In this document: positions 21,599 through 35,228 of the stretch, piece by piece
Numbering within the stretch: position 1 is the first letter of the stretch
How the letters are laid out: each line of letters opens with the position of its first letter
Assembly: GCA_905250075.1 (NCBI GenBank)
Contig: CAJNOP010000004.1
Coordinates: 5,201,356 to 5,265,355 of the forward strand
Source of the DNA: Rotaria sp. Silwood1
Lineage: Eukaryota > Rotifera > Eurotatoria > Philodinida > Philodinidae
Reading direction: 5' to 3'
Length of the DNA: 64,000 bases
The notes under the pieces: generated by a model
Database searches by the model: none
What the model saw: the letters and a program-made list of their open reading frames with translations, nothing else
What the model was told of the DNA's origin: nothing
Translations under genes and position numbers: made by a program

Positions 21599-24500
21599 TT
21601 AAGTAACGTTATGTTCATTCGATTCAATTGAAGTAGATGAAATAAATTTCTGAGCAGCTAATTTTGCAGCATATGATGGACGTCGAAGAGCTATTGTTTG
21701 TTGTTGCCGTTGTACAAGTGTACATAAATCACGAATTTCATAAAGTGTATCTGTTAATGATTCAGCAAATTCTTGTGAATTTGTTGTTGAACAACTATGA
21801 AATGATGATATACAAAAAAGAATACTATCTGAACGAACATTATATGAACAACCATAACCATCGGGTACAACTGCACCATAACAAATAAATGAATCATTTA
21901 TATTTGTTGTTACTTGACTTGTTGATAAATTAAAATGATTACTTAATGCATAACCTGGATCAAGAAATAAATCTGGCATTGGAAGATTATTATCACGGGC
22001 TATTTGTTTAAGAGCAAGCACTATAAAATAAAATATACATATATATATATATACATTTTATTTAAAAAAATAAAGCTTTTTTTTGTTTTAATTAAACTTA
22101 CTATGACAATCCATTCCATTACCGAGAATATTCTATAAGGAAAGAAGACATTTGAGTCATATTTAAAAAAAAGTTTTTTTTTTTTAGTAAAAGTTTCATA
22201 GAATATAAATGAGACCTTGGTAGACAGATGCTTTATAGAACGTTTACTTCAGATGAAGGACAAAACAGTTCTATGTAAATATTTCTATGTGTGATGAATT
22301 TCGATCTGAAGAGAGACAATGTCGAACTAATGTCTTCACAAGAATTAAAGAGAAATAGATGAAACCTTAATAACTCAATAACAACAATAGTTAGAGACTT
22401 GTGATTTTCAAAAGTCGAAAGAAAAGAATTGCGAACACGTTTTTATCTGATACTATATAAAACAAGACGATTTTCAAACTCATCAACTTCGCTAAACGTT
22501 CAAAAAAAAATAGCATGAATGGTATCCTTTTTTGATGTAATTTTGAAAATAACGTATGCTTCTGATAGAGGTAGAATTCACGTAATTATCTTCTCGTAGG
22601 TCAATATTGCACAAATAAAACCACATATCTATTCGATTAGGTTCTATAGAGTTCTGTTGAGTTTTAGTAAATTTCTTGAAATGGAACATCATCTTCATGT
22701 ATTGTCTTTGAATGTTTTGTGAAGATAAGAAGTATAAAAATAGCCATTGCCGTTGTCAAGCTATTGAGCTTACATCTACTTTTCTTCAGTTCTGGCGCAA
22801 ACATTAACAAGAAGCATTGAGGAATCTCTGCTCTTTTCTTAAGTTAAAGATATAAACCAAGAAGCATGTGTTTGAGTGAATTATCTTATAAGATTTACAT
22901 ATATATTCTTACTTTTTTATTCATACAAATTGTTCGCTAAATACCTTTATGATATGAAATATGAATATCTTTGTTCTGTTTAAGGCTGATTTTTTCTATT
23001 AATGATAGAGAAGTATGCAAAGTTTTTATTTATATGAAAACAATGTTAAGAACTATTAAACTGTTACCAATCGACTTTCAGAAAGATTAGTCAGCTTTTA
23101 TATACTTCAGAAAATATTAAATACAGATAGCATTTTTAAATGATGAGACTTAGCTTAATATGGAGTAAAATATGAAAGTTTTATAAGAATTTTTTCGTCT
23201 AGAGTAACTTTTTGTAACACAATTTACATGAGATTTTTTTTAAGCTTATTAATCTTTAGTGTAGAATAATTTTTCGAAGCATTATGTTTATCAATTAAAA
23301 AAAAAGCTTCTGAACACTCGCCTATTATTGATGAATAAACTTAGCTCATTGGAATCAAACAAATAGGAGATAATCACACTTTTCATTCTAAAAATATTTG
23401 TGTGACACTCTGTAGGATAATATATTAATATTATTAACAAGCTATTAAAAGAAAATAAATTATTTTTGAAGTTATTAAGAAAAACACGTATAAGTCCTAT
23501 GGTAATTAAAATGTGAAACACGAGAAATTTTTTTTTTTTATTTTCAAATCAAAAGCACTAGATTTTTGTATGCCATATACTCATGTAAGAATAATATTCC
23601 TAATTATATGGCTTAAATCAAAGTCGTCATTAAAACTTAAAAAGACTCATAGTAATCCTTGATCTCATTTTAAGAAGATTTTAAGGTTATTAATCTTCTC
23701 TTGTATTGTTTTTTCCTCATGAGAGAAAAAAAAAAGAAGTATCACATTTGCATTTAATTAATCATCAAATTAGAACATACAACACAAATGATGAAAATCT
23801 TTTTTCTTCTTTTTCTCTCGTATTTACCTGAACCATAAGATCAGTTTGTGCTTGCATAGCTTGTCGAAATAAGCGTAATTTTTCTGCTGCAGATATATTA
23901 CCACTTTCATCAACCATTGCACGTGCCCATTCAAGTGCTTCAGGTGTATTAGCTCGAATATTATCAACACGACCAAAATGAAATCGTCGTGTCGATGCAC
24001 TTTCATATGTTGATACAAGTTTATTATACATTCTATATTCAAAAAAAAAAAAAAGAATTGTTCTGGTTCTTTTGAAATTTTTTTTTTGTTAACTACAAAC
24101 TTAAAATAAGTAAATTGAAGGCACATTTGAATAAATGCATCTGGACTCATATTATGTTGTTTAGGAAAATCTTTTCCATAACCCGTAAATTGAAGAATAT
24201 ATAAATCAAAATCATCAATTGCACTAAGTCAATAAATAAATCATAACAATGAATTTATTTGTTTATTTAATTTTTTGATTCTTACTTTTTTAATCTTTCT
24301 TTTGATAGAGAAATATTGTGTCTTAAAAAATTATTTAAATTCCATTTTAATCGATGTGGTACTGGAAGTTCACATAATGATTTTGAACGATGAAATCTCT
24401 CTTGACTTTTTTCTTCCCTAAAAATCTTTCTATATTATTTAAAAACAAATTTGTTATCTAACTTACATATATTTAAAAAGATGTTCAATTAATTGAATAA

Positions 24501-27500
24501 CAGCTATAGCTTCAGCTGGTGAATGTTCATAATTTAAACCAAATAAACCATCAGTACCAATAATAAATTGCATAGTTTTATCATACCAACGATTTGATGC
24601 ATTAAACATAGTTTTTCCTCCATGTAATATTTGTTCACCTAATGAAACAAAATCACGTTTTACTGCATTATTAAAATTGACAAAATCATCATTTTCATCT
24701 AAATCATTTGCCTCCGATTGATCCAAACATACAATAAATATACATCGTTCAATAAGGTCAAGTGAATCTCGATTTAATGCATCTAAAAAGAAAAAGATTA
24801 AGAACATAAAAATTACATTCAATGCTAATTTGAAAGACAATACATATTGTTTTTAGCTTATGAGGAGAAGGTTTGCTAATTACAGCTCATCAACGTTGTT
24901 CAGATCTGAAATTATCATGTTAATCGACTCCGAAAATGTTGGATCCGATGAGCTCTACTCCCAATTGATAAGTTACTATTGAGTTAAGGCAATGTTCATT
25001 ATGTATAATTAAATGAGCTATGAATATCTTGATAATAGTTACCAGGACAACTGATTTTTGAATTTTGATTGAAAACTTTGCATAGAGATATTCCTTCAAG
25101 AAAATAGTTTATTATGAATTTTTTAGATCTTATCATTGTTTCTATCTTAAGACATTGTTATGGTAAAAGTGTTTCTTTTGCGTCGCTTATAGATGTCGTG
25201 TCGAAGTTACATTGCAACATCTTCTTAAATATCTTTCATCAAGAGGTGAACATCATCATGTTGAATTATATATTGAAGCTTCTGTTTTCAGCGAAACAAT
25301 ATTCATAAATATATTTATAAATATTTATTGTGAATAATGTACAAATCATTTAAAAATAAAGCATTTTATTTACTAATCTTGTTGAGTTTCCTACTTATTT
25401 AGAGTACTTCAAATGTTCTACAGTATCGAAAAGGGCAAAATGCTTTTATGATATCATTAGTAATAAATTAGAATTGATAATACATAAAGAATCAACTCAT
25501 TCATGAGTAGAGGTTAAGCTTTCCATATATCAACTCAGCTAAAAAAAGACAGACATGAGTCGATCTACTCATGATTGTCGCACTGCATTAGTAATTATAT
25601 TCAATTTTAATTACGTTTACGCAATAACGTTAATTATCAGACACGAAATGAAAGACAAGTATAATTAAATAATTAGATTATGGATTATGGATAATATCAA
25701 TTGATATAAAAGAAGGGTGTCAATGGAAGAAAAAAAAAGTATATTCGAATAATTTCTAAGTCAGAGTATAGCACACATTGTCAAAACTATAAATTTGCAA
25801 TATGATTGCTACACCTGCATGATCACCTGTGGCTCACATATGAAGTACTCTAAATGAGTAGGAAACTCAACAAGATTAGTAAATAAAATGCTTTATTTTT
25901 AAATGATTTATAAATATATTTATGAATATTGTTTAGCTGAAAACAGAAGCTTCAATATGTAATTCAACATGATGATGTTCACCTCTTGATGAAAGATATT
26001 TAAGAAGATATTGCAATGTAACTTCGACAAAAATTTCTTGTCGAAGTCTAACTTGGACAAATTTTCTTGCCAAAGTTACGACTTCGGCACGACATATATA
26101 CAAATACATTCGATGTTCTTATTTCAGGATAGAAACAAATCAAAAGATCTGAAAGATTCAAATCGAAGTCCAAAAATGAGTTTTTCTGGTGTTCTTGAAT
26201 GAAAATAGTATGACATTAATAAAAAAAAAATACTGTACGTTTTTCGTATCTTCATAACAATACTGTATTACTTCGAACTCCTTTCAGCATATTCAAAATT
26301 TATTCGAATCTACATAATGTATACAGTCTCGATTCAAAAGTGTTTAATCAGTTGGGAATCTTTTCTCACTAAATAATAAGGTTTCCAGTAATTTTTCTTA
26401 TCCTTTAAATTTATTTTATGAAAAGAAACCTACTATGCTTTCAAAGTGAAATACTTATTTTTCAAAGTTTATTATCCAAATGACTATATAAGTGTATTAT
26501 TTTTGATCATCATAATTTGATATATTAGACCTTTTCTTATTTCTCATTTCCGTTATTCCTTTTTACCTTTCACTAATTCTGCTCTTACATTTGCCCATGC
26601 GCGTCTTGATAATGATGTATAAATGCCAACTTCATCCGCCGCCCATGGATCATGATCTGCTATTTCAACTATACGTCTTAATAATATATAAATATCATCT
26701 TCATCTAATCGTGTAAAATTAATGACAACATTTAAAACAAAAAATTGATTTCGATATGCAACAATAACATGTTCACCTTGATGATAAATTACTTTACTAT
26801 TACGTATTTGTATAAGGCGATCTATATTTATATCGGGCATACGATAACAAGAAAATAAACGATAATACTGTTCCATACATAATGGTTGACCTTTTTCACG
26901 ACTTGTTGCTCGATCAATAGGTAATGCTCGACTATAAAAAAAAAAAAAAAAATTGAAAATTCTTTAAGAAAAACACACATTCAAATATTCATATTTAACT
27001 TACGCATCAATTAGTACTTTATAATCTAATATACCCGATATTAGTTTAGCAATAAATCTATAGAAGAAAAAAAAATTATTTATTTTTTTTTGCATTGTAC
27101 AAATTAATTATTTACTTTAAATAATCTTCTGTATCTTGAAAATTTTGTTGAGGTAAAACAAATGCGGGATTTGAATTAATTGGTAATGGAAGAGGATTTG
27201 CAAGATACATATCTTCTAACCACCAATCTACAACCTTAAAATAAATAAAATTTATATTATTGTTGCGTGCTTTTTTTCTAATGAAAAATTATTACATACA
27301 TAATTCTCAGATTTTGTTGCGTGTTCAATAAGCATATCTTGTAAACGTTGTCCAATATTAGCATTTGGTGAACGAAATTGATCAACTAGAATTTTTGTTC
27401 TATCAAATTCATCTCCTAATTGTATTGGTTCCAAACAACGAAGATATTTAGTTAATGTAGCATCTAAATTTGGCACCGGTAGATGAGGTAAACCTTTCTA

Positions 27501-27671
27501 TAATATAAATGTTATTATTTATCATGCTTTGTTGTCATTTTCTTTTTATATTCTCGAACAGCTCACCTCAATATCCCATTTAAGACAATCTTTATCTTCA
27601 GTTTGTTGTCGTTTGATACGTCCAATATATTTGTCTAATGTTGGTAATTGAGATGATAGATTTTCAACCAT
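21599..27671 (-). CDS. ChAT: Choline O-acetyltransferase
   Basis: ChAT makes acetylcholine from choline and acetyl-CoA in cholinergic neurons. Exons (minus): 27671-27567, 27497-27300, 27234-27116, 27057-27004, 26931-26567, 24782-24467, 24417-24286, 24223-24101, 24032-23828, 22132-22102 and 22020-21599; every phase fits, giving 689 residues. The carnitine/choline acyltransferase fold is clear: LPHLPVPNLDATL at the start, WWLEDMYL, NQFFVLNVVINF, NRDSLDLIERC, NRWYDKTMQFI, the catalytic His in NYEHSPAEA, a TYESAS block, and STSQV plus YGAVVPDGYG near the end. ChAT rather than carnitine acetyltransferase is favoured by Val-Asp-Asn in GRVDNIR, where carnitine enzymes have Thr-Asp-Thr, and by overall similarity. 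An acceptor-like tract (AG at 27709-27708) sits 37 bases before the ATG. Introns 24783-26566 and 22133-23827 are long. Confidence 0.94.
22133..23827 (-). other. 1.7 kb intron of ChAT
   Basis: AT-rich intron between the DLMVQ exon and the short NILGNGMDCH exon. I see no gene, palindrome or tandem repeat. The open frames at 22492-22698 and 23291-23521 have chance composition. Confidence 0.6.
25195..26093. mobile_element. MITE-like foldback element in ChAT intron 5
   Basis: Terminal sequences GTCGTGTCGAAGT (25195-25207) and ACTTCGGCACGAC (26081-26093) are inverted copies with one mismatch. The arms continue inward for about 220 bases: AAGAGGTGAACATCATCATG near 25240 pairs with CATGATGATGTTCACCTCTT near 25970, and TTTACTAATCTTGTTGAG near 25370 pairs with its complement near 25878. 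The right end has a short internal duplication of a GTCGAAGT-containing segment of about 30 bases (26015-26080). No transposase frame remains. Confidence 0.78.
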
Positions 27672-28110
27672 TATTTTCTCTCTTTTTCTGTCTTTTTTTC
27701 TTAATATCTAAAAAAAGGTGATATGTTTATAAATATGATAGACTACAACGACATTGAACTACGCATAATTTATTTCAAAGATAAAATTCGCATAAAAGAA
27801 AATAAAATTAAATAAATACACCAATACAAACATAGACAAACAGGCACAACTTTTTTGTACAGAATTTCATATTGATATGTATTGCGATATATTGGTACAT
27901 TTTTTTTTTACAAATCATCACACAAAACTAAATGAATGATAAAAGTGTATCATAAAAGGGATTGAATAAAAACAAACAAGGCATACTCTCATTCACATCA
28001 ACGGACAAACGACGAATTTTAGAAAAACAAAAATAAAATAAAAGATAAAATTTCCCTAAAATAAGAATAGACATACATCACCGGCCCACAATGTTTTTTT
28101 TTATTTATCT
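27672..28110 (-). promoter_or_regulatory. Short spacer between VAChT stop and ChAT start, with splice-acceptor tract
   Basis: Only 439 bases separate the VAChT stop from the ChAT ATG on the same strand. Reading the minus strand, a T-rich tract ends in AG at 27709-27708. This fits either splicing from a 5' exon shared with VAChT, as in the cholinergic loci of other animals, or spliced-leader addition in an operon-like transcript. No obvious independent promoter element is seen. Confidence 0.4.
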
Positions 28111-30129
28111 TTAAAAATCATCATAATCAACAGGATTTCTTGACTTTGATTGAAAATGTACGGCACCTTGTTGACCGATCATATTCAATTGTGGATATTG
28201 ATTTTCTTTTGACATACCCATGTTTGTTGTTGTTGATGATTTTGACCAAAGATTTGATGTTGGATCATATATATTAGTTGTACTATAATTATTATTTGCA
28301 ACTGATCTTAAATATTTATCATCATCAGGTTCATTATGTAATGGATGATGTGCAAATGATGTTAATTCATCATTTTCCATTGGTTTATATGTATAAAAAT
28401 TTCTTAAAATATATAAAACCGGTGCATAAGCAACGTTACTAACAAATATAAGTATATTTAATGTAAGAAAATTTGTTGCATAAACTATTGAACCAGCTAA
28501 TATTGGACCCATTGCATAGGCAAGTGAATACGATATATCAGCAATAGCAAAAACCGATCTATATACACAAATTAATCATTTGTTTATTTTTCTTTTCTAA
28601 AAAAACATTTAATCTATTAACATACCCATAAACAGATGTATGACGTACATCAACTAGATAAGCAAGTGTAGGTAATAAAGCTGTATCTACCAAAGCAATT
28701 CCTATTGAATATTTAAATAAATTTATAGCAGAAAATAGAACATAAACGACAATTAACATACCAAAACATATTCCACTAATTGGTATCATAAGTGTACCAA
28801 AATTTTTACAAAATGGTATAAAAGCACACATAATACCTTCAAGAGCAAGTCCAACAAAAGCAATTAACCATTGATATTTAGGATGACGTTCATTAAGTTT
28901 AACAGTAAGAAAAACTCCACTAACATGAGGAATAAAACCTGGTAACCATATTAGACCCATTTGCCATTCAGTTGCATTCATTTGTTCACGCATCCATATT
29001 GATATTGTTGGTTCAAGAAAAGCCAGACCAACATTAGCCTATTTTTTTGTTTGAAATAAAATGTAATAAGAACACAGTTTTTTTTTTTAATTTCATTTAT
29101 TCTTACCATCGCTAAAGCTCCAGCACATACAGCTATATATGGATCCATTAATAAACGCCATATAGGTGTTCCTTTTGGTTTTTCTACAAGGGCATTACTT
29201 GAAAAATCAAATGCTTGAAGACGATTTGGACGCATTACAATAAATAATAGAACACCATCAAGTAAAGCAATAAAAGCTAATGTAAGAAATGGTACACGTT
29301 TACCAAAAAATTCATATAGAATACCTTGAAATGAAAAGAATAGATAATTAATTAAAATTGTTTTTTTTTTTTTAATACAAACCGCCAAATGGTGGAGCAA
29401 CAAGAGATCCAAATGAAATAAATGCTAATGCAATACCTAATTGTCGACTACGACCAGCTTCATCTGGATATCGATCAGCAATCATTGCTAAAATAAAATA
29501 AAGTTTTGAAATTTTTCTATGTAAATTCTTTTACTCATTGATTTTCAATTTACCTAAACCAGATGTATCAGCAAAAGCTGAACCAACACCTTGTAAACTT
29601 CGTGCTAAAAATAGAACAGCATATGAACGACCAAATGCAAATGTTGTTGTTGATAAAAAAATGACACCAAGTCCTATACACATTGGAATATCATAACCAA
29701 TACGATCAATTAATGCACCACTAAATGGATTAATTAATAGTTGTATAATAGCTTTTGAACCAAATAATGTTCCAACAGCAACATCTTCACCATTATCGTC
29801 ATCGTCATTATTATTATTATTTACTTTTGGAGCTTTTTCATTTAATGATATTATTTTTGTTATATTACTGTTACTTGATGTCCATGCTCCTATACTTTGC
29901 AAATAATCTGGAATAATCGGTACCTTGAAAAGCAAACCATAGATCTTTCAGAATAGAACATTTTACAAATACTTACAATGACCATATAAAGCATATTATC
30001 AAGTAATAAAGCAATACATACAATGACCATAATAAGTCGTCGTTGCCTTTTTGGAACACTAATAATATCTTGTAAACTATCCCATGCATAGGATAGTTGC
30101 CGTTGAATTATATTTAATATAGCATCCAT
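28111..30129 (-). CDS. VAChT: Vesicular acetylcholine transporter
   Basis: VAChT (SLC18A3, unc-17 in worms) exchanges vesicular protons for acetylcholine. Exons (minus): 30129-29977, 29923-29554, 29487-29383, 29324-29107, 29038-28762, 28701-28626 and 28558-28111 give 548 residues against 532 in human. It is a 12-helix major facilitator. TM1 carries [19 protein letters not shown], followed by a luminal loop with N-glycosylation sites and Asn/Asp runs. Then come the [17 protein letters not shown] helix, [72 protein letters not shown] and [21 protein letters not shown]. These are closer to VAChT than to vesicular monoamine transporters as I remember them. The intron 28702-28761 is exactly 60 nt and in frame; removing it restores the family CFGIALVD motif. 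The cytoplasmic tail ends in VDYDDF. It is collinear with, and just upstream of, ChAT. Confidence 0.95.
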
Positions 30130-33100
30130 TATATGTATATATATATGTGCTGTTTTAATTTAAAAAATAATAATCACTTTCATTCTACAATGTATGAATA
30201 TATTCATATATCTATCATATTTTTCTTTTCTTTTGAAATTATTCTTATTTATATTTAACAAGATACAAAAACAAGAACAAGAAATATATAAGAAACAAAG
30301 TAGTTCAAGTATTCATTGAACGCTTGAAGTGTAATGAACATACGGTGCCTACACAAATCATTAGAAATATTAAAAAAACGAGAGATAAAAAAAAACTAAA
30401 TTCAAGATAATCCATCTTGCGATCTAATTGCCAGGGTTTCATCATCATTTCTGTTTTTTTTCTTCATCTTATATTGAATACGCTCCGGGGTTGAACCTCT
30501 CGCTTCAATATATATGCATCTCGGCAGTATGACCACCTAATCCTATTATACGATAGGAATGCCGGCACGAGCGCACGAAACGACAACGATGATAACGGTA
30601 CAATTGCCATAATTTAGTGAACGATGTTCCTATTCTACTACTACATCGATTCGGTTAACATACGATGACGACGAGTGTTTCCTTCTATCTCCATTTTTAT
30701 CTCGCTCAAACCATTACATGCATGAACACGTTCGTAAACAAGTGATGCATAGAGCCGAATTATATTTCTAGATTTGATCTCGCATTCATAGTAAATCTCA
30801 ACTGAATACGACGAATAAGAATACAAAAAAACTAAGAACTAAAAAAGAAAGAAAGACGAGAGAGAGAGATTTTCGTCATTCGCTTAAATCCTGATTAGAA
30901 ATGGTTGATCGTGCGATGATGACATTAATCGCTTTGGTGCATCGAGCAATGAAGAAAAAATAGAAAGAAAACTAGAAGGAAAAAGATGACGAAGAAGAAA
31001 AAGAAGATGCGAGACTCTATGTAGATCGTGAAATGGGAAATGAAATTATTCGCTTGCTCTCTCTCCCTCTTGTCGACTGAGAAATGCACGAGATATAGAG
31101 AGGACAAATCTAACTTTGCGTGAATGATTTGACGATGCATACCCACACACATACACATAAACTATGTTAGATCGATTTGATTTCTTGATCTCTGTTATTC
31201 GAACAAATCGAATTTCAATATAACCCCTCTCTCTCTTTCTTCTCGGCATTTGCACGATTTCTTTACAAAAACAACAATCATTTCTATTATTAATGTCCTT
31301 GATTGAAAATGACAACAATTTTTTCTATGAGTGCCAATAATTTAGGATAGACTAATGAGCTAATACTACTAATATTCAACTGAACAAGGCCCTCGAGGCA
31401 TAGTCTTAAAAAACAACAAATAAGAACAGTAACAACTAGATTTATTCAAAAAGACGAAAGTCTACAATAATTTTCTCTGAAAATGTTAGTTTGAGTATAG
31501 TTTGTGATGTTCACGGGGCGTGACAACAAATAATCACAGCACATGCGGATAATAGTGATGCTCATCCAACTTCCGGACCCATGCTGCTGCACCAACTCTT
31601 GATCGATAATAGCTTGTAGCACGCTCTCTTACTCTACGACAAGGAGGAGCATGTTCATCAAGTTCAAACCGTGTTATTACACTCTTCTTATATGTCCTCT
31701 CTCTCTCTCTCTTTTTTTCTGTGTTTCTATCCTTGTAATCAGGGGTCATTTACAAAACAAGATAACGAGTATCAAAGAAAAGAACAAAGAAAATGATGAA
31801 AAACTGCTGATGAGATGCGACTTTAGTTCGACAAGAGTGTGAAAAAAGAAGAGCGACTGGCCGAGAGTTTGTCTTTGTTCGACGACAATGACGACGGCAA
31901 ACATAGGTGCAAATGGTTAATTGATGATTTGTATAAATATATATACAAATGTACGGCTGCCACTATTTCTCTTTTTCTCTTCTTGCCTTGATTCATGAAG
32001 TAGAGTTTTTAATTGAATGTGCAAGATTTCCGTCATTGCCGATCTATAATGACGGGCAAGAATAACAATTCAAAACTCCGAACGGATACACACTTGGTAG
32101 TAAGGAAAAAGAAAATCATTTGAATAAATAGCTGAAAGTCGAGAAAGTTATTGTTGATTATCAATATAAAACTGTCTGTATATTCATTTTTGAGAGTTTT
32201 TTTATATGAGGGGGGGAAAAAAAAAGAAAATGAGACGAGAAAAATGAGCCTCTTTTTCTTCAACTTTCTTCTTCTATTTTTTTTGGTAAAACTGATCGTA
32301 TGCGATGTCATACTCGACCATACTAATTGCAATAGCAGAAGAAAAGTTTTCTTTTTATTTAGTGTATGATAATCAATTAGAGTAAAAACTTCTACGTCTT
32401 ACCTATCACTGTTGGATCGCATGATAAAAAGTCAAGACATATATACAAAACGCAGACAAATGTCTTTCTTATCATTCATTGACATAGCTAACTTTGAGAT
32501 GAGGAAATGGTGACGAGAGGAAACGGAAAATCCTCACCAATTACAGTATTCGAATCCATCTGATGACGATAATGATGATTGTACAGAGACTTTCTACACC
32601 CAAATGAGCTATTCCATATAGATTAACATCCTAAAAATAATATTGTCGGTGTGAAAACAGAAAAAGAAAAAAAGATGCAACTTCAAACCCATTTCTATTT
32701 TGTATAGAATTATAAAATAGTTAAAATAATTCATGCAATTCATTATGGTTGATGCATTTGTCTATATACATCTTTTTTATATCTATTATGCTTAGTCGTG
32801 CGAAATTAAACTTTTTTTCACATCCATATGCTTTTGTCCTTTTTGATCGAAACACAATTGTATCACGAAAGCATTCGTGTGTATTACCATCAGAATTCAT
32901 CAAGAAAAGCTTGCCGAAATGGATATTCTGAAAATAGATTTTCCTTGGTTCAATGAATAAAAACACATAAAAAAAAAAAGTATATCTATTTAGTTGTTTC
33001 TTTTTTCTTGATTGCTATTATGAATAATAATGTTAGTAAATATTTTTTTGATTATTTTTATCATACTTGATTCAATTGAATCATCATCAGCATTTGCTTT

Positions 33101-35228
33101 TTGTTTCTTAGGACGATTATTTTTTTTTTTTTATCTTATTGTGAACATGAGAAGAAAAAATAATAATGAAGAAAAGCCAGAAAGAAAAAAAAAAGAAAAG
33201 GAAAAAAGATGATAGTAATGATGACGTCAAATTACAACACATTTTATTTTAAGAACAAAGATATATTCAAAAGTTACGATTATTTAATTAAATCGATATA
33301 TTTATAATATTGTTCTTTTTTTAAATAAGATTTATGAAGAAATTATCATGGTTTTTTTGTCTACATAAATTAAATTATGAAGTTGAAGTTCAATATCAAT
33401 AAATTGTGTCATTAGGAATTACTTTTTTCTATTTATAATTCGCTTTTTTGAACTTTTACATATAGACTTGTATTGGGACAATTTTAATATTATTTGATAA
33501 GACAATTTGTATGAGACATCTATTATTGTTATATGATGCATATGTGAAACATGATAGAAGAATTAATATATTATAGTTTTATATGTTGTCTTATAAGAAA
33601 CAAAAATTGATTATCTATAGAAAATGTTTTTTTTTTTTTGTATTCTACAAAATGAAATAAAAAACAACAGAACGTGCACTTTCATATACTTATTCATTTT
33701 TAATTTGATAAGTTTTTAGAAATCTCTTTCATTAATATCAAAAATATTCATTAGAAAACTTTCTTTATATAATTCTGATGACTATTCATTTTAAACATGT
33801 TTTCTATAATAAGAAAAACATACAAACTGAATTTCTTTTTTTTTTTTTTTTTGTAAAATATTAATGACTATGCAAAAGAGAGAAGAAATATCTCATTTGA
33901 ATTTTTATTTGATTTATCGTCAACATTGATGAATGATTCATAAAATAAATCAATTTAATATTAGTTTATCTCGAATTATAAGTTTCGATGTTATAGCTTC
34001 GTCTATGTCATTTTGAATCATATATTTTTGCTACTGTATAGTAATTCATAGTTTTATTTATATAATAATTATTTTAATCAAATGTCATCGGAATGAGTTT
34101 GATAACAAAAATTTAACGATGATATAAAGACAAATAACATTTAATTCTTTGCTTACTATGCCAACAAATTTCTAATTATAGATTTCATCTGTTTATTGCA
34201 TTGTGTCAACAGAGAATTTTAACAATTAAATGAAAACTTGTCAGAAACTATTTCTAAATTAATAAATGACAATGCCGATACATTTATATTCAAAAGTATT
34301 TTGAATAAAGCCTTCGACACAAATTAAAAAACCTCCTTTGATAATTGATTTATTCCAAAGAATTTCTGCAACTTATTGAATTTTTTAGCATTTGTGTTTA
34401 TAACAATATCTAACCAGGGAATGTTTTCAACTAATTAGTCTCTTTTGAAATCGAACTCAATGTATGAGGTAGAATTCATGGAGATATGAGAAACCTCAAA
34501 AGGATAAGTAGACTTAAAACTTCTGTCCAGAGTTCTAGACATTTTACTAGTATTGTTCGAGACTAAAATTCCTCTAAAATGTCTTTAACTTTAGCGAGGA
34601 CACCTGAGAGATTTGTCCTATTGAGACTTTTCATATTTCACTAGATTTTATACTTTATACACTGAGTTCGAATGTAAAAATGATTAATCAGTTGAAACGT
34701 TTCCTCGTAAGTTCAGTGTAGACAATAATATATACTTACGTTTTCATAGCGACATATCAGTTCCGAGTTAAAAAAAATCTTGAAAAAACAGTTAATAGGA
34801 AACAATAGTCTATTGAAAAATGCATTTCCTTATTGAAAACATATTGTGGAGTCACTTCAATGCTCTTTTGTAGCATTATCTGAAAAAAAAAATTCTTCAA
34901 GTTCTCAATAAGGAAAAAAGTTCTCATGGCCATAGGACCTAATTCACGCAGTACACATTCGTACCTTATTCTAGAAATGCTTTTTTCTTAGAGAAAAAAC
35001 AGTGCATTTATGACTGAAGAAAACAAATATTCAGGTATATCGGTTGGATTTGTTCTACAGAGTATTTATTTTCGCAAACTGATCTCAAGGCAATTTTTGA
35101 AACATACAAAAAAAACCTGTTTCTCCGAAGTCATCCATAATCAGTGAAGTTAGTTTGAGATTAATAACTATGCTAGTGGTACATTTCAATATGAACGAAT
35201 TCCATCTATTGTATTTAAACCTCCTTTA
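30130..35228. promoter_or_regulatory. 5 kb gene-poor region upstream of VAChT
   Basis: This AT-rich stretch lies 5' of the cholinergic pair and presumably contains its promoter and any shared leader exon. It holds short (GA/CT)n runs (30856-30870, 31050-31070, 31700-31715) and a somewhat more GC-rich island at about 31500-31690. On the minus strand an acceptor-like AAAACAG lies about 20 bases before the VAChT ATG. No ORF here (30641-33212) has family features. Confidence 0.45.

Noticed and set aside
21599..27671. Carnitine O-acetyltransferase as identity of the acyltransferase
   Set aside because: The Val-Asp-Asn triplet, overall similarity and the neighbouring VAChT gene favour choline acetyltransferase.
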